Shown here one piece after another: positions 17,552 to 25,835 of a stretch of DNA of 64,000 nt. This stretch comes from Acidimicrobiales bacterium. Its GTDB lineage: Bacteria; Actinomycetota; Acidimicrobiia; Acidimicrobiales; Aldehydirespiratoraceae. The position numbers and the translations under genes are program-made. A model generated the notes under the pieces. The model searched no databases. It was not told the origin of the DNA and was given only the letters and a program-made list of their open reading frames with translations. The stretch is from positions 1 to 64,000 of the forward strand of contig JAJCXZ010000084.1 of the NCBI GenBank assembly GCA_029263175.1, read 5' to 3'. Each line of letters starts with the position of its first letter. Position 1 is the first letter of the stretch.

Positions 17552-17588
17552 CTAACGCACACTGGGGTCTGTCCCCAGTGTGCGTTAG
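17552..17588. terminator. Palindromic bidirectional terminator
   Basis: CTAACGCACACTGGGG (17552-17567) pairs perfectly over 16 bp with CCCCAGTGTGCGTTAG (17573-17588), with loop TCTGT. The stop codon of the minus-strand pheA (reverse of 17585-17587) is inside the right arm. The loop-proximal core GGGGTCTGTCCC is the reverse complement of the core at 4741-4774. Confidence 0.85.
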
Positions 17589-18523
17589 CGGATCTGGGAG
17601 CGGATCCCCATCAACCAGTTGTCGGCGTTGCTCACGGCCTCACGGTTGGTGATTTGTTCTTCCTGAGTGCCGTAGGCCGAGGGGTAGGAGCCGAGGAACT
17701 TCACGTTGCCCTGCTTCATGTGGATGTTGCGCAGGGCATCGCCGAGCACCTCGTCGGAGATGTGACCTTCACAGTCGATCAGGAAGCAGTAGTCGCCGAG
17801 GCCCTTTCGGGTCGGGCGGCTTTCGAGTCGGGTGAGGTTGATCGAACGGGCCGCGAACTCGTGGAGAATGCCGACGAGTGAACCCGGCGCATCCTCGCGC
17901 TGAAAGATCAGCGCCGACGTCTTGTCGTGCCCCGATGGCGGCGTGATCCCGTCACGGCCGACCAGCACGAAGCGGGTCTGATTCTCGGGGTGATCCTCGA
18001 TGTCTTCGGCGAGAGTTTCGAGGTCGTATACCTCCGCCGAGCGCCGTGGCGCGATTGCGGCGGTGGTTCGCAGATCGCCTTCGGCCACCTCGCGAGCGGC
18101 ATCCGCGGTGGAGCCGGCCGAAGTGATGGTCACGCCCGCGAGCTGTTGCGCGAGGTAGCGGCGGCACTGGGCGAGCGCCACCGGGTGAGAGCGGACCTCG
18201 GTGATGTCGCGGAGAGCCACCCCCTCCGGAACGAGCAGGTTGAGGTTGACGTTCATGACGACCTCGCGCTTGATCAGCAGCCCATCGGACTCGAACGCGA
18301 GAGTGTCGAGGGTGGCGTTGACCGAACCCTCGATCATGTTCTCGATGGCCGCGAAGCCGTAGGTCACCTCGCCGCGCTCAGCGGCCAGGAGCACCTCGAC
18401 ATTGGTGCCGTAGGGGCGCAGGTCGAGGCTGGCCAGATCGGCCTCGCCGGTGACGGCCTGTTCGCTGAACGTGCCCGTCGGGCCGAGATAGCTGACGCTC
18501 GCTGTGGGATCGATTGCGCTCAC
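17585..18523 (-). CDS. pheA: Prephenate dehydratase
   Basis: It converts prephenate to phenylpyruvate in phenylalanine synthesis. The 312-residue protein has VSYLGPTGTFSEQAV at the N-terminus, YGFAAIENMIEGSVNATLDTL, the catalytic region ENQTRFVLVGRD, and a C-terminal ACT domain (ALIFQREDAPGSLVGILHEFAARSINLTRLESRPTR... shortened) that gives feedback control by phenylalanine. No chorismate mutase domain is attached. The GTG at 18523 lies 8 nt after TATCCT on the minus strand. Confidence 0.94.
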   Translation of the reverse strand: MSAIDPTASVSYLGPTGTFSEQAVTGEADLASLDLRPYGTNVEVLLAAERGEVTYGFAAIENMIEGSVNATLDTLAFESDGLLIKREVVMNVNLNLLVPEGVALRDITEVRSHPVALAQCRRYLAQQLAGVTITSAGSTADAAREVAEGDLRTTAAIAPRRSAEVYDLETLAEDIEDHPENQTRFVLVGRDGITPPSGHDKTSALIFQREDAPGSLVGILHEFAARSINLTRLESRPTRKGLGDYCFLIDCEGHISDEVLGDALRNIHMKQGNVKFLGSYPSAYGTQEEQITNREAVSNADNWLMGIRSQIR

Positions 18524-18537
18524 GACTTGCGAGGATA
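18524..18537 (-). promoter_or_regulatory. Putative leaderless -10 for pheA
   Basis: TATCCT (18537-18532 on the minus strand) is 8 nt upstream of the GTG start. No Shine-Dalgarno is visible. Confidence 0.4.
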
Positions 18538-18583
18538 CGGGCGGGTAGCGGCCGACGCTCTGCTAATGCCCTCAGCGTGCATC

Positions 18584-18596
18584 TAATGTCGCACGC
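18584..18596 (+). promoter_or_regulatory. Putative leaderless -10 for the MFS gene
   Basis: TAATGT (18584-18589) is followed by 7 nt and the GTG at 18597. Confidence 0.5.
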
Positions 18597-19919
18597 GTGA
18601 CCGAGCAGCGGATCATTCGGAACTACTACGTGCTGGCCGGTCTCTACACCCTTGCGGCTTCGTTGATCTGGGGTGTCAACACCCTCTTCCTGCTCGATGC
18701 CGGCCTCTCGATCCCAGAGGTCTTTGTCGCCAACGCGGTGTTCTCCGCCGGGATGGTGCTGTTTGAAATCCCGACCGGTGTAGTGGCCGACACCCTTGGC
18801 CGTCGCACGTCATACATCCTGTCGATCGTGGTGCTCGCCGTCACCACCGTGCTCTACCTGGTGGCCGCCCAGGCCGGCGCCGGTATCGCGGTCTTTGCCG
18901 TCGTGTCCCTCTTCATGGGCCTCGGCTTCACGTTCTATTCCGGTGCTCTCGAAGCGTGGCTCGTTGACGCCCTCCGCTCCGTAGGCGCTGACGGTGATCT
19001 CGATCATGTCTTTGCCCGGTCGCAACAGGTCACCGGGCTGGCGATGCTCGTCGGCACCACGTCGGGCGGGTTCCTCGGTCAGTTTGATCTCGCCGTGCCG
19101 TTCGTTGTCCGTGCCGTGTTGCTTGCCGGCTTGCTCATGGTTGCCGGCCGCACCATGCATGATCTCGGCTTTACGCCTCGGCCGCTCGAGTTGTCGAACA
19201 TCGGTGCTGAGTTGAAAGAGCAAACTCGGGTCGGCGTCTCGTACGGATGGAATCAACCGGGGCTCCGTCTGCTCATGTTGTCGGGGCTGACCCGCGGCGC
19301 CTTCCTGGGCTGGGCGTTCTACGCCGCACAGCCATACTTCCTGGAGCTGCTCGAGGACGATGCCGTTTGGGTGGTCGGCGTGATAACCGCGCTGATGTCA
19401 CTCTCGACGATCGCGGGCAACCAGGTGGTCGAACTGTTGACTCGCCGCTGCACGCATCGCAGCTCCATCATCCTCGGGGGGTCGATCACGACCTCGATCG
19501 GGCTCATCGTCATGGGCACCACCGACTCGTTCTGGGTTGCCGTGCCCTTCTTCCTGCTCGTGACTGGCTCCCTGGGCGTCATCAGCCCGGTCCGGCAGGC
19601 CTACGTGCATCACATCGCCCCGTCGGAGCACCGGGCCACGGTCATCAGCTTCGATGCCATGGTGAGCTCGATCGGCGGAGTCGGCGGCCAGCTCGGGTTG
19701 GGTCGAATCGCCGGAGGTCGCGGGTTTGCGGCGGGCTACGTGACCGGTGGGGTTCTGACCATCATCGCGTGGCCGTTGCTCTTCGGCGTGCGCCGGATCG
19801 GCGGAGAGGCTGACCGTGTCGTCGGTTCGCGACCTCGGCAGGGGACCTGCGCGGCGCAGGGCCTGCCTCGCGACACGCAGATCGAGTCACACCCCCGCGA
19901 GGTGGTGACTCAGGGGTGA
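18597..19919 (+). CDS. MFS transporter
   Basis: A 440-residue membrane protein with about 12 hydrophobic segments. The loop after TM2 reads FEIPTGVVADTLGRRTSYI, a clear MFS motif A variant (G..aD..GRR). The family includes many drug or metabolite exporters of the DHA1 type; the substrate is unknown. The last 35 residues are hydrophilic and Arg-rich. Helices GFLGQFDLAVPFVVRAVLLAGLLM and TIAGNQVVELLTR lie mid-protein. Confidence 0.9.
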   Translation: MTEQRIIRNYYVLAGLYTLAASLIWGVNTLFLLDAGLSIPEVFVANAVFSAGMVLFEIPTGVVADTLGRRTSYILSIVVLAVTTVLYLVAAQAGAGIAVFAVVSLFMGLGFTFYSGALEAWLVDALRSVGADGDLDHVFARSQQVTGLAMLVGTTSGGFLGQFDLAVPFVVRAVLLAGLLMVAGRTMHDLGFTPRPLELSNIGAELKEQTRVGVSYGWNQPGLRLLMLSGLTRGAFLGWAFYAAQPYFLELLEDDAVWVVGVITALMSLSTIAGNQVVELLTRRCTHRSSIILGGSITTSIGLIVMGTTDSFWVAVPFFLLVTGSLGVISPVRQAYVHHIAPSEHRATVISFDAMVSSIGGVGGQLGLGRIAGGRGFAAGYVTGGVLTIIAWPLLFGVRRIGGEADRVVGSRPRQGTCAAQGLPRDTQIESHPREVVTQG

Positions 19920-19922
19920 CAT

Positions 19923-19966
19923 TACATTTCTTGTAGCGGTTGGATCACTTCCTGTAACATCATCAG
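19923..19966 (+). promoter_or_regulatory. Desaturase promoter with inverted repeats
   Basis: TAACAT (19955-19960) is 6 nt before the desaturase ATG. Just upstream, TACA(19923-19926)-5 nt-TGTA(19932-19935) is an inverted repeat, and a further TGTAA overlaps the -10. This could be an operator for a lipid-responsive repressor, but no regulator is adjacent apart from the PaaX-like gene. Confidence 0.4.
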
Positions 19967-20971
19967 ATGACCGACATGCTGACTCCGCAGATGTCCCACG
20001 ATGAGGCCGTGGCGCGATTCACCGGCGGGTTGACACCGCGGGCCGCTGCCGTTCCGGAGTTCACCGGATCCGACCGTCTCCGACCCGATGGCCGGCCGAG
20101 GCCGGAGTTCCGGGCCGAGCTGCGCAAGATCCCCAACGGCATCAACGCGTTCCACACGGTGTTCAACCTCGCGCTCCCCTTCCTCTACTGCTGGGCAGCC
20201 GTCGCGATCGATCACCCGATCGGATGGGTCGTGGCCTTCCTCGCCATGGGTGTGTACTTCCAGCGCATCCTCACCCTGCACCACGAGGCTGCCCATCGCC
20301 TGTTGTTCAGCAAGCGGGTCGCCAATGACTGGGTCGGGGAGAAGCTCATCGGCTGGCTCGTGTTCGGCGATGGTGGCAACGGCTATCGGCTCGCCCATAC
20401 GCAGCATCATCGAGACGAGTTCGGCGAGAAGGAACCGGACTTTCTCCTCTATGCCAACTATCCGATCAGCAAGGCGTCGATGCGGCGAAAGATGCTCCGC
20501 GATATCTCGGGCGTATCGGGATACAAGAATCTGAAGCCCGCATTTGTGGGACTGTTCAGGAAGGGGCGACGCCTGCGAGCAGTCCGGTATCTCACCGGTC
20601 AACTCACCGTTTTCGCCATCTTCTTCGCCTTCGGTCAGCCGTGGCTCTACCTGTTCCTGTGGCTGCTTCCGTGGGCCACGGTGTTTCGCGTGTTCAATCG
20701 TCTACGCGCTCTGGCCGAGCACGGCGGCATGACGCGCAGCGGCGATCGTCGGCTCACGTCGCACAACATCCACCAGGGGTTCATGGCCAAGCATCTGTTC
20801 CTCTCCCAAGGCATCGGCTACCACCTGGCACACCATGTCGACTCGGGAATCCCGATGGTGAACCTGGTGAAGTTGCATCGGGCCCTCGAGGAGGACGGCT
20901 ACATTTCGCCGTCGTTCACATACCCGGGCTACTGGAACTTCATCGGCACGCTCTGGCGCAAAGACGGTTGA
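19967..20971 (+). CDS. Fatty acid desaturase family protein
   Basis: A 334-residue integral membrane di-iron enzyme. The three His boxes are HHEAAHR, HTQHHRDEF and HLAHHVD, with an Asn-His pair (TSHNIHQ) between. Hydrophobic pairs surround residues about 65-105 and 205-240. Such proteins desaturate or hydroxylate acyl chains or carotenoids/sterols; the exact substrate is not resolved. The downstream PaaX-like gene begins 2 nt after the stop. Confidence 0.9.
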   Translation: MTDMLTPQMSHDEAVARFTGGLTPRAAAVPEFTGSDRLRPDGRPRPEFRAELRKIPNGINAFHTVFNLALPFLYCWAAVAIDHPIGWVVAFLAMGVYFQRILTLHHEAAHRLLFSKRVANDWVGEKLIGWLVFGDGGNGYRLAHTQHHRDEFGEKEPDFLLYANYPISKASMRRKMLRDISGVSGYKNLKPAFVGLFRKGRRLRAVRYLTGQLTVFAIFFAFGQPWLYLFLWLLPWATVFRVFNRLRALAEHGGMTRSGDRRLTSHNIHQGFMAKHLFLSQGIGYHLAHHVDSGIPMVNLVKLHRALEEDGYISPSFTYPGYWNFIGTLWRKDG

Positions 20972-20973
20972 GC

Positions 20974-21732
20974 GTGGCGTCACTCTCGGCGCGCAGCATC
21001 ATCGCGTCGACGCTTCTCGGCACGGTGCCGCCGCGTTTGCCCGGTCGTCTCTTGGTCGCGTTCGCGCAAGAGTTCGGCGTGCAGGCCGGCACGACCCGGG
21101 TGGCATTGTCCCGCATGGTCGATGGCGGTGAACTGACTCGCGTCGAGAGCGGCAGTTATGAACTCGCCGGCGCCTTGCGCGAGCGGCACCAACGTCAGGA
21201 GGATGGACTCAGACCCTCGACCAGGGTTTGGGGAGGGGAATGGGAGCTCCGCATCGTGCCTGCGGGCGCACGAAGCTCAGCGGAGCGCGCCGCGCTACGG
21301 CGGTCATGCCTCCATCTCGGACTACGTGAACTCCGCGACGGAGTGTGGATGCGTCCCGACAACCTGCCCCCTGACCGTCTTCCCGGCGCGCGAGCGGTCG
21401 TGGATGAGCAGGCCCAGCGCCTCACCGCGGTACCCGACGTCGACTCGTCTGCGTTGGTGGCAGAGCTGTTCGACCTCGATGCGTGGGCGACCGAGGCCAA
21501 TCGGCTGTGTGATCTGCTCGTTGCCGCCGGTACCGAGTCATCGCTCGCACGGGGGTTTGAGCTGGCCGCCGAGTCGCTCCGTCACATCGTCAATGACCCG
21601 CTGTTGCCAGAAGCGCTCTGGCCCAGCGGGTGGCCGGCCGTGAGCTTGCGGTCGGCCTACGCCACGTACCTCGTCGGCTACCAGACGCGACTCTCGGGCT
21701 TTTTCCGCGCTGAGCTCGCTGCCGTACAGTGA
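20974..21732 (+). CDS. PaaX family transcriptional regulator
   Basis: A 252-residue protein. The N-terminal winged helix (SARSIIASTLLGTVPPRLPG ... GTTRVALSRMVDGGELTR) and the central WELRIVPAGARSSAERAALRRSCL and C-terminal segments match PaaX-type repressors, which sense phenylacetyl-CoA or related CoA esters. GTG 20974 is the first start after the desaturase stop. It probably shares that transcript and may control it. The next gene's promoter lies in its last codons. Confidence 0.85.
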   Translation: MASLSARSIIASTLLGTVPPRLPGRLLVAFAQEFGVQAGTTRVALSRMVDGGELTRVESGSYELAGALRERHQRQEDGLRPSTRVWGGEWELRIVPAGARSSAERAALRRSCLHLGLRELRDGVWMRPDNLPPDRLPGARAVVDEQAQRLTAVPDVDSSALVAELFDLDAWATEANRLCDLLVAAGTESSLARGFELAAESLRHIVNDPLLPEALWPSGWPAVSLRSAYATYLVGYQTRLSGFFRAELAAVQ

Positions 21733-21736
21733 CGAC
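21725..21736 (+). promoter_or_regulatory. Putative leaderless -10 for the MBL hydrolase
   Basis: TACAGT (21725-21730) is followed by GACGAC and the ATG at 21737. The hexamer overlaps the final codons of the PaaX-like gene. Confidence 0.5.
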
Positions 21737-22450
21737 ATGAGCGATCGTTTCTATTTCCGTCAGCTGTTGTCCGGTCGAGACTTTGCCACCGGAGATCCCA
21801 TTGCTCAGCAGATGGTGAACTTCGTCTACGCCATCGGTGATCGTCAGACCGGCGAGGCTGTGCTCATCGATCCGGCCTACGACGTCAACGGTCTCATCGA
21901 CGTTCTCGAGGGTGATGGCATGACCTGCACGGGTGTGCTCGCAACGCACTACCACGCCGATCACATCGGCGGTTCAATGATGGGCTTCAACCTCGAGGGA
22001 ATCGCCGAGCTCCTCGACCGTGTCGACGTGCCGATTCACATTCAGGCCGATGAGGCGGACTATGTCCGCAAGGTAACCGGCGTCACCGATGAATCGTTGG
22101 CTCTACACCACTCGGGCGACATCGTCACCGTCGGTGCCGTCGAGATCGAGCTCATTCACACCCCTGGCCACACCCCAGGAAGCCAGTGCTTCCTGGTCGA
22201 CGGGCGTCTTGTCGCCGGCGACACCTTGTTTCTCGATGGCTGCGGTCGTACTGACCTCCCCGGATCAGATCCGGAACAGATGTACGAGAGCCTCACGACC
22301 CGCTTGGGGCGCGTCGATGACGACACCGTGCTCTACCCGGGCCACCAGTATTCGGCCGACTCATCCGCCACCATGGGCGTCACCCGACAACGCAATATTG
22401 TCTACCGGGCCGACTCCAAGGATCAATGGATGGCCATGTTCGGCCACTGA
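21737..22450 (+). CDS. MBL-fold metallohydrolase (glyoxalase II / persulfide dioxygenase-like)
   Basis: A 237-residue metallo-beta-lactamase fold protein. The metal motif is THYHADHIGG, with later His in HTPGHTPGSQC, Asp in VAGDTLFLDGCGRTDLPGSD and His in LYPGHQYS. GCGRTD and the GSDP region resemble ETHE1-type persulfide dioxygenases and glyoxalase II relatives. An insertion (SMMGFNLEGIAELLDRVD) after the metal motif is less usual. Sulfur detoxification is possible but not proved. Confidence 0.9.
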   Translation: MSDRFYFRQLLSGRDFATGDPIAQQMVNFVYAIGDRQTGEAVLIDPAYDVNGLIDVLEGDGMTCTGVLATHYHADHIGGSMMGFNLEGIAELLDRVDVPIHIQADEADYVRKVTGVTDESLALHHSGDIVTVGAVEIELIHTPGHTPGSQCFLVDGRLVAGDTLFLDGCGRTDLPGSDPEQMYESLTTRLGRVDDDTVLYPGHQYSADSSATMGVTRQRNIVYRADSKDQWMAMFGH

Positions 22451-22463
22451 GCGCTGGCTCAGT
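22446..22463. terminator. Short bidirectional hairpin with both stop codons
   Basis: ACTGAGC (22446-22452) and GCTCAGT (22457-22463) form a perfect 7-bp stem around GCTG, with TT following. The TGA of the MBL gene and the TGA of the opposing small gene both lie in the arms. Confidence 0.65.
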
Positions 22464-22731
22464 TTGCGCTCTTGCCGGCTTTGCGGGAGATCGAGAGGCG
22501 CCGCGGTGCTTTGGAGATCGGATGCTCGTCGCGGATATCCAGATCGGCTTCGGTGATCCCGAGAGTGGGGAGCGTCGGCGCGGTGCGAGGAGCCATGTCC
22601 GTGGACTCGTCTTCGAGCCGACGAAGATCAATCACGCCGCTGGGTTGGAGAAGGTACGCGTCGACAACTTTGCCCGAGGCGTGAGCCCGGTCGATCGCAG
22701 CCTTGCGCAATGCGTCTGAGAGCGTCGCCAT
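22459..22731 (-). CDS. Small conserved actinobacterial protein, unknown function
   Basis: A 90-residue soluble protein: MATLSDALRKAAIDRAHASG, a short predicted strand (VVDAYLLQPSGVIDLR) and a basic tail (KAPRRLSISRKAGK). There is no signal peptide or known domain that I recognise. A strong Shine-Dalgarno (GGGGAGGAG) precedes the ATG. It is convergent with the MBL hydrolase. Confidence 0.6.
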   Translation of the reverse strand: MATLSDALRKAAIDRAHASGKVVDAYLLQPSGVIDLRRLEDESTDMAPRTAPTLPTLGITEADLDIRDEHPISKAPRRLSISRKAGKSAN

Positions 22732-22805
22732 GACGTCTCCTCCCCGGGTTCGAACGTAATCCTCACCTTAGGGATGCGGCGGTGTCACTGCATGGGTCCA
22801 CCGGC

Positions 22806-23459
22806 CTAAACCGTGTCCGTTGTTCCATTGTTGAGAAGCCGTTGGATTTGTCGAATCGTCCACGTCGGGGCCACGCCGTCCGCGCGGTGGAGCCGCTGAG
22901 CGAGCGTTTCGTGGTCGAGATCGTGCACCTCGGCGAGACCTCTGACGATCGTGGCGAGATAGGCCGCGGATGGCGCGGCGGCGGGCCGCTGCTCCGGGAT
23001 GTCGGAGCTGGTGAATGTGGCCACGGGGATGCCGTCGACGGGATCCAAGCCGATGATGGTGTCGTAGGCGCGCGTATCGATCAGTGTGTGGCCGTCGGGC
23101 AACACCTCGTCGAACGGGATCGAGAGCGGCCCCTCGGCGCCGTTTTCCTGGGCGACCACGTCGACAAATTGCTCCTTGGTGATGAGATACCGCCGTCCGA
23201 GTGCACCAGGCGAGGCGCGGCGGTGCTCGAGCAGGGCGGGGGCACCCTCCCAACGAGCCGAGTATCCAGCGAAACGAATCGCCGAGCGGAACGTGCAAGG
23301 AGCGTCGTCTCGCGGGAGTGAGCGGTCGCGTGCGCCTCGCTGCGGGAGCAACGTGCCAACGGGTGTGCCGCCCTCGAGATAGCAGAGGAATCGAGCTCGG
23401 TTGACGTTGGATCCGTACGATGCGTACCAGATCAGATCGTCGCGGCCCTCAGAGGTCAT
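22806..23459 (-). CDS. Gamma-glutamylcyclotransferase-like (GGCT fold) protein
   Basis: A 217-residue protein with the fold signature WYASYGSNVNRARFLCYLEGG at the N-terminus (YGSN glycine loop). The middle contains RFAGYSARWEGAPALLEH and RRYLITKEQFVDVVAQENG, as in actinobacterial GGCT-like proteins. The enzymatic substrate is unknown. TACGCT lies 7 nt before the ATG on the minus strand. Confidence 0.7.
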   Translation of the reverse strand: MTSEGRDDLIWYASYGSNVNRARFLCYLEGGTPVGTLLPQRGARDRSLPRDDAPCTFRSAIRFAGYSARWEGAPALLEHRRASPGALGRRYLITKEQFVDVVAQENGAEGPLSIPFDEVLPDGHTLIDTRAYDTIIGLDPVDGIPVATFTSSDIPEQRPAAAPSAAYLATIVRGLAEVHDLDHETLAQRLHRADGVAPTWTIRQIQRLLNNGTTDTV

Positions 23460-23472
23460 GGGGGTGAGCGTA
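23460..23472 (-). promoter_or_regulatory. Putative leaderless -10 for the GGCT-like gene
   Basis: TACGCT (23472-23467, minus strand) followed by 7 nt and the ATG at 23459. Confidence 0.4.
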
Positions 23473-23592
23473 GCCGTGGGCGGATCCTGCCTTCGGGCCT
23501 CAAGACCCGTGCGTATGGGCCGATTGTCTCAGTAGCGCCCTGATGGGCACGGCAACAGTGTCTGAGCCGATCGGGCACGTGGAGGTCATGAA

Positions 23593-24702
23593 ATGAACCA
23601 GTCTTCTGTCGACCGGACCGATCCAGCAACGATGCGCGAACGCGAACGCGAGCTCGAGCTCGAGATCGCTCGGCTCAAGGCCGAACTGGAAGCCTCGAAG
23701 GGTGCTGACGCCGGAGAAGCCGCGTCGCGCTTTCTGACCCTTGCTGCCAACACAGTCGACGCCGCAATGGAAGATGCTCGCCGTGAGGCCGATGAGCTTG
23801 TCACCGAGGTCACCGCCGACGCCGAGGCGCGCCGCGACGAGGCGACTCGTCTCGCCGCCGAGGCGGAGGCACGGGCCGACGCGATGCGTGTCGAGGCCGA
23901 GAACCACGAATCAATCGTCACCGCTGCTCAGGAGACGGCGGGACAGATTCGCGCCGATGCCGAGGCCGAGGCCGCCAACCTCGTGGCCGTCGAACGAGCT
24001 CGGGTAGTCGAAGAAATCGAGTCTCTGAGCGAGGTTCGTGCCTCGCTTGAAGGCGAACGGGAGGCTCTCGAGACCTACCACGGGGAACTACGCCGCCGGG
24101 TCCAGGAGCTCGCCGAATCGATGGTGAACTTCATGACGACGGAGCCGCCGCTCGCCGCATGTGCCGCGCTCGAGGAGCTCGCGGCTCCAGAGATCGACAC
24201 CACGCCGCTCGAGGAATCGACCGCGCCGGAACAGACGCGGCAGACGACCGAACCGGCAGTGGTGGAGCAATTCGCCAGCCTCGAAGACGTCATCAACGAT
24301 TCTGACGAGGATGTCGCCGAAGAGATCGCGTCCGAAGACGTCGCGTCCGAAGAGGTCGCGGTCGAGGTCGAGGCCGAGGCCGGCATTTTCGACGGTGTTC
24401 CTGTCGTCGAGAGTGTGGGCGACGATGGTGCCTTCGATGTGTTGGACGAAGTGCCGCCGGCCCCGCAGGTCCCGACCTCGGGCGGCCTGTTCTCCCGAGC
24501 AAGCGAAGACGAGACCGCTGGCGAACGCAGCGGCTTGTTCGGTACCCACGGCTTCCGGCTCGTGCAGCAGACGAACACCGACGAACTCGCTGAAGCTCTC
24601 GGCGACGAGGACGAAGCCGACGCGGCCTTCGAGTCGTTCCTTGCCGGTGACTCTGAAGCTGATGCCAGCCGGGACTGGCTACTGCGCAACGATCGGACCT
24701 GA
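23593..24702 (+). CDS. Long coiled-coil protein with acidic C-terminal half
   Basis: A 369-residue cytoplasmic protein. Residues about 8-175 are an Ala/Glu/Arg coiled coil (RERERELELEIARLKAELEAS, then Ala-rich heptads). Residues about 180-290 are acidic and Pro/Ser-rich, and the C-terminus (LFGTHGFRLVQQTNTDELAEALGDEDEAD) looks like a short conserved peptide. The layout is like DivIVA/scaffold proteins and recalls the gene at 3415-4263. A GGAGG Shine-Dalgarno lies 8 nt before the ATG. Function is unknown. Confidence 0.65.
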   Translation: MNQSSVDRTDPATMRERERELELEIARLKAELEASKGADAGEAASRFLTLAANTVDAAMEDARREADELVTEVTADAEARRDEATRLAAEAEARADAMRVEAENHESIVTAAQETAGQIRADAEAEAANLVAVERARVVEEIESLSEVRASLEGEREALETYHGELRRRVQELAESMVNFMTTEPPLAACAALEELAAPEIDTTPLEESTAPEQTRQTTEPAVVEQFASLEDVINDSDEDVAEEIASEDVASEEVAVEVEAEAGIFDGVPVVESVGDDGAFDVLDEVPPAPQVPTSGGLFSRASEDETAGERSGLFGTHGFRLVQQTNTDELAEALGDEDEADAAFESFLAGDSEADASRDWLLRNDRT

Positions 24703-24729
24703 ATCCGCCGTCTGTCGGCCGAAGGCCGG

Positions 24730-25323
24730 TCAGCTTCGGAGACCAGCGATCGGGTCCTTGGGCCCGCGGAACGTGCCGCCGGCAATTGTGACCGGTGTGA
24801 GCAACTCGACCACGTCGCCGTTGCTGAGGAGGGCGTTGAGGTTGCCGGCGCCATCGCGACCCATGTCGTCGATTCGCACCCAGGCGCCTTCGCGGAAGAT
24901 CCAGTTTCCGGGGCGCACCAGCTCCGGGGGTAGCACGGCTCCCGGCGTGATCTCCACGCCCGCGGAGGCTGTGTGGAGCCGCACCAAACGCACGGCCGGC
25001 AGTAGTAGTGAGAGTCCGACCACGATCAGGCCTATGCCGAGCAGGCCTTCGAGGCTTGAACCGCTGCGGATCGCAAGTGTCAACAGGCAGGCACCGATGC
25101 CGATGCTGACGCTGGTGAGCACCGTGACCAGCACGGTGGAGGCTTTGTCGGAGACGTTGAGGCGCGCGCTGGGATCGAGGTCGATCAACCGACCGGTGTC
25201 TGCGTACTCCAGCAGCTGTTCTGTTGCGTCGCGAGGACGTTCTTCTACCCAACCCATTGAGAAACCTGCTGCCGGATCATCAAGCGTTCCAAGTGATCGC
25301 CCGGTGCGCTGCTCGAAATCCAT
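24730..25323 (-). CDS. Two-TM membrane protein with C-terminal beta domain
   Basis: A 197-residue protein. Two hydrophobic segments (ASTVLVTVLTSVSIGIGACLLTLAI and LLGIGLIVVGLSLLLPAV) are followed by a C-terminal domain: WIFREGAWVRIDDMGRDG, LLSNGDVVELLTPVTIAGGTF. That domain resembles the adjacent small protein at 25399. ATG 25323 (MDFEQRTGRSL) is preferred to the upstream in-frame start because CATATT lies 8 nt before it. Family unknown. Confidence 0.6.
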   Translation of the reverse strand: MDFEQRTGRSLGTLDDPAAGFSMGWVEERPRDATEQLLEYADTGRLIDLDPSARLNVSDKASTVLVTVLTSVSIGIGACLLTLAIRSGSSLEGLLGIGLIVVGLSLLLPAVRLVRLHTASAGVEITPGAVLPPELVRPGNWIFREGAWVRIDDMGRDGAGNLNALLSNGDVVELLTPVTIAGGTFRGPKDPIAGLRS

Positions 25324-25398
25324 ACGTCGGCAATATGACACAAGTTGCCCCCGGGAACCAAGGGGTTGGGCCGATCTCTGTCCCAACGTTTTGACAAC

Positions 25399-25740
25399 TC
25401 ATGGTGCAACGTGGTCGGAATACCGGGGTTCGGAATGACCGGCGACCACGATCACTGGCTTTCGGAGTTCGATGACCTCACCGTCACTCAGCGGAGCAGA
25501 TCGGTCAGCGGCACTACTGATGTAGGCCTTGTTGACTCGGACCCAGGTGCCGGCGTGGGTGGTCCACTGGCCACGGGGCAAGACGGCGATCGGGGGGTAG
25601 TCGGTACACCCGATGCGTACCAAGGCCGCGACGCGGCGCCGCTCCCGCAGCCCGGTGAGCGCAGGAATGAGACGGGTGAGCGCGGTGGCGGTCGCACCGA
25701 ACCCCATGACAGCGACACTTGCGTTGCTACGCCGACGCAT
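25399..25740 (-). CDS. Small protein related to the C-terminal domain of its neighbour
   Basis: About 113 residues from ATG 25740; a TTG at 25773 would add 11. The C-terminal part GTWVRVNKAYISSAADRSA, LSDGEVIELRKPVIVVAGHSEP parallels GAWVRIDDMGR, LLSNGDVVELLTPVTIAG in the 24730-25323 product. The N-terminus is Arg-rich with one weak hydrophobic stretch. The two genes are likely tandem paralogues. Function unknown; the start is uncertain. Confidence 0.5.
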   Translation of the reverse strand: MRRRSNASVAVMGFGATATALTRLIPALTGLRERRRVAALVRIGCTDYPPIAVLPRGQWTTHAGTWVRVNKAYISSAADRSAPLSDGEVIELRKPVIVVAGHSEPRYSDHVAP

Positions 25741-25835
25741 CGCCCGAGAGGACACCCGCCGCGTCGCGCGCAACCGATCCGGGGAGGTGGAGACCTCGGA
25801 TCAGCGCGACGACGCGGCGGGCGATCATGAGCACC

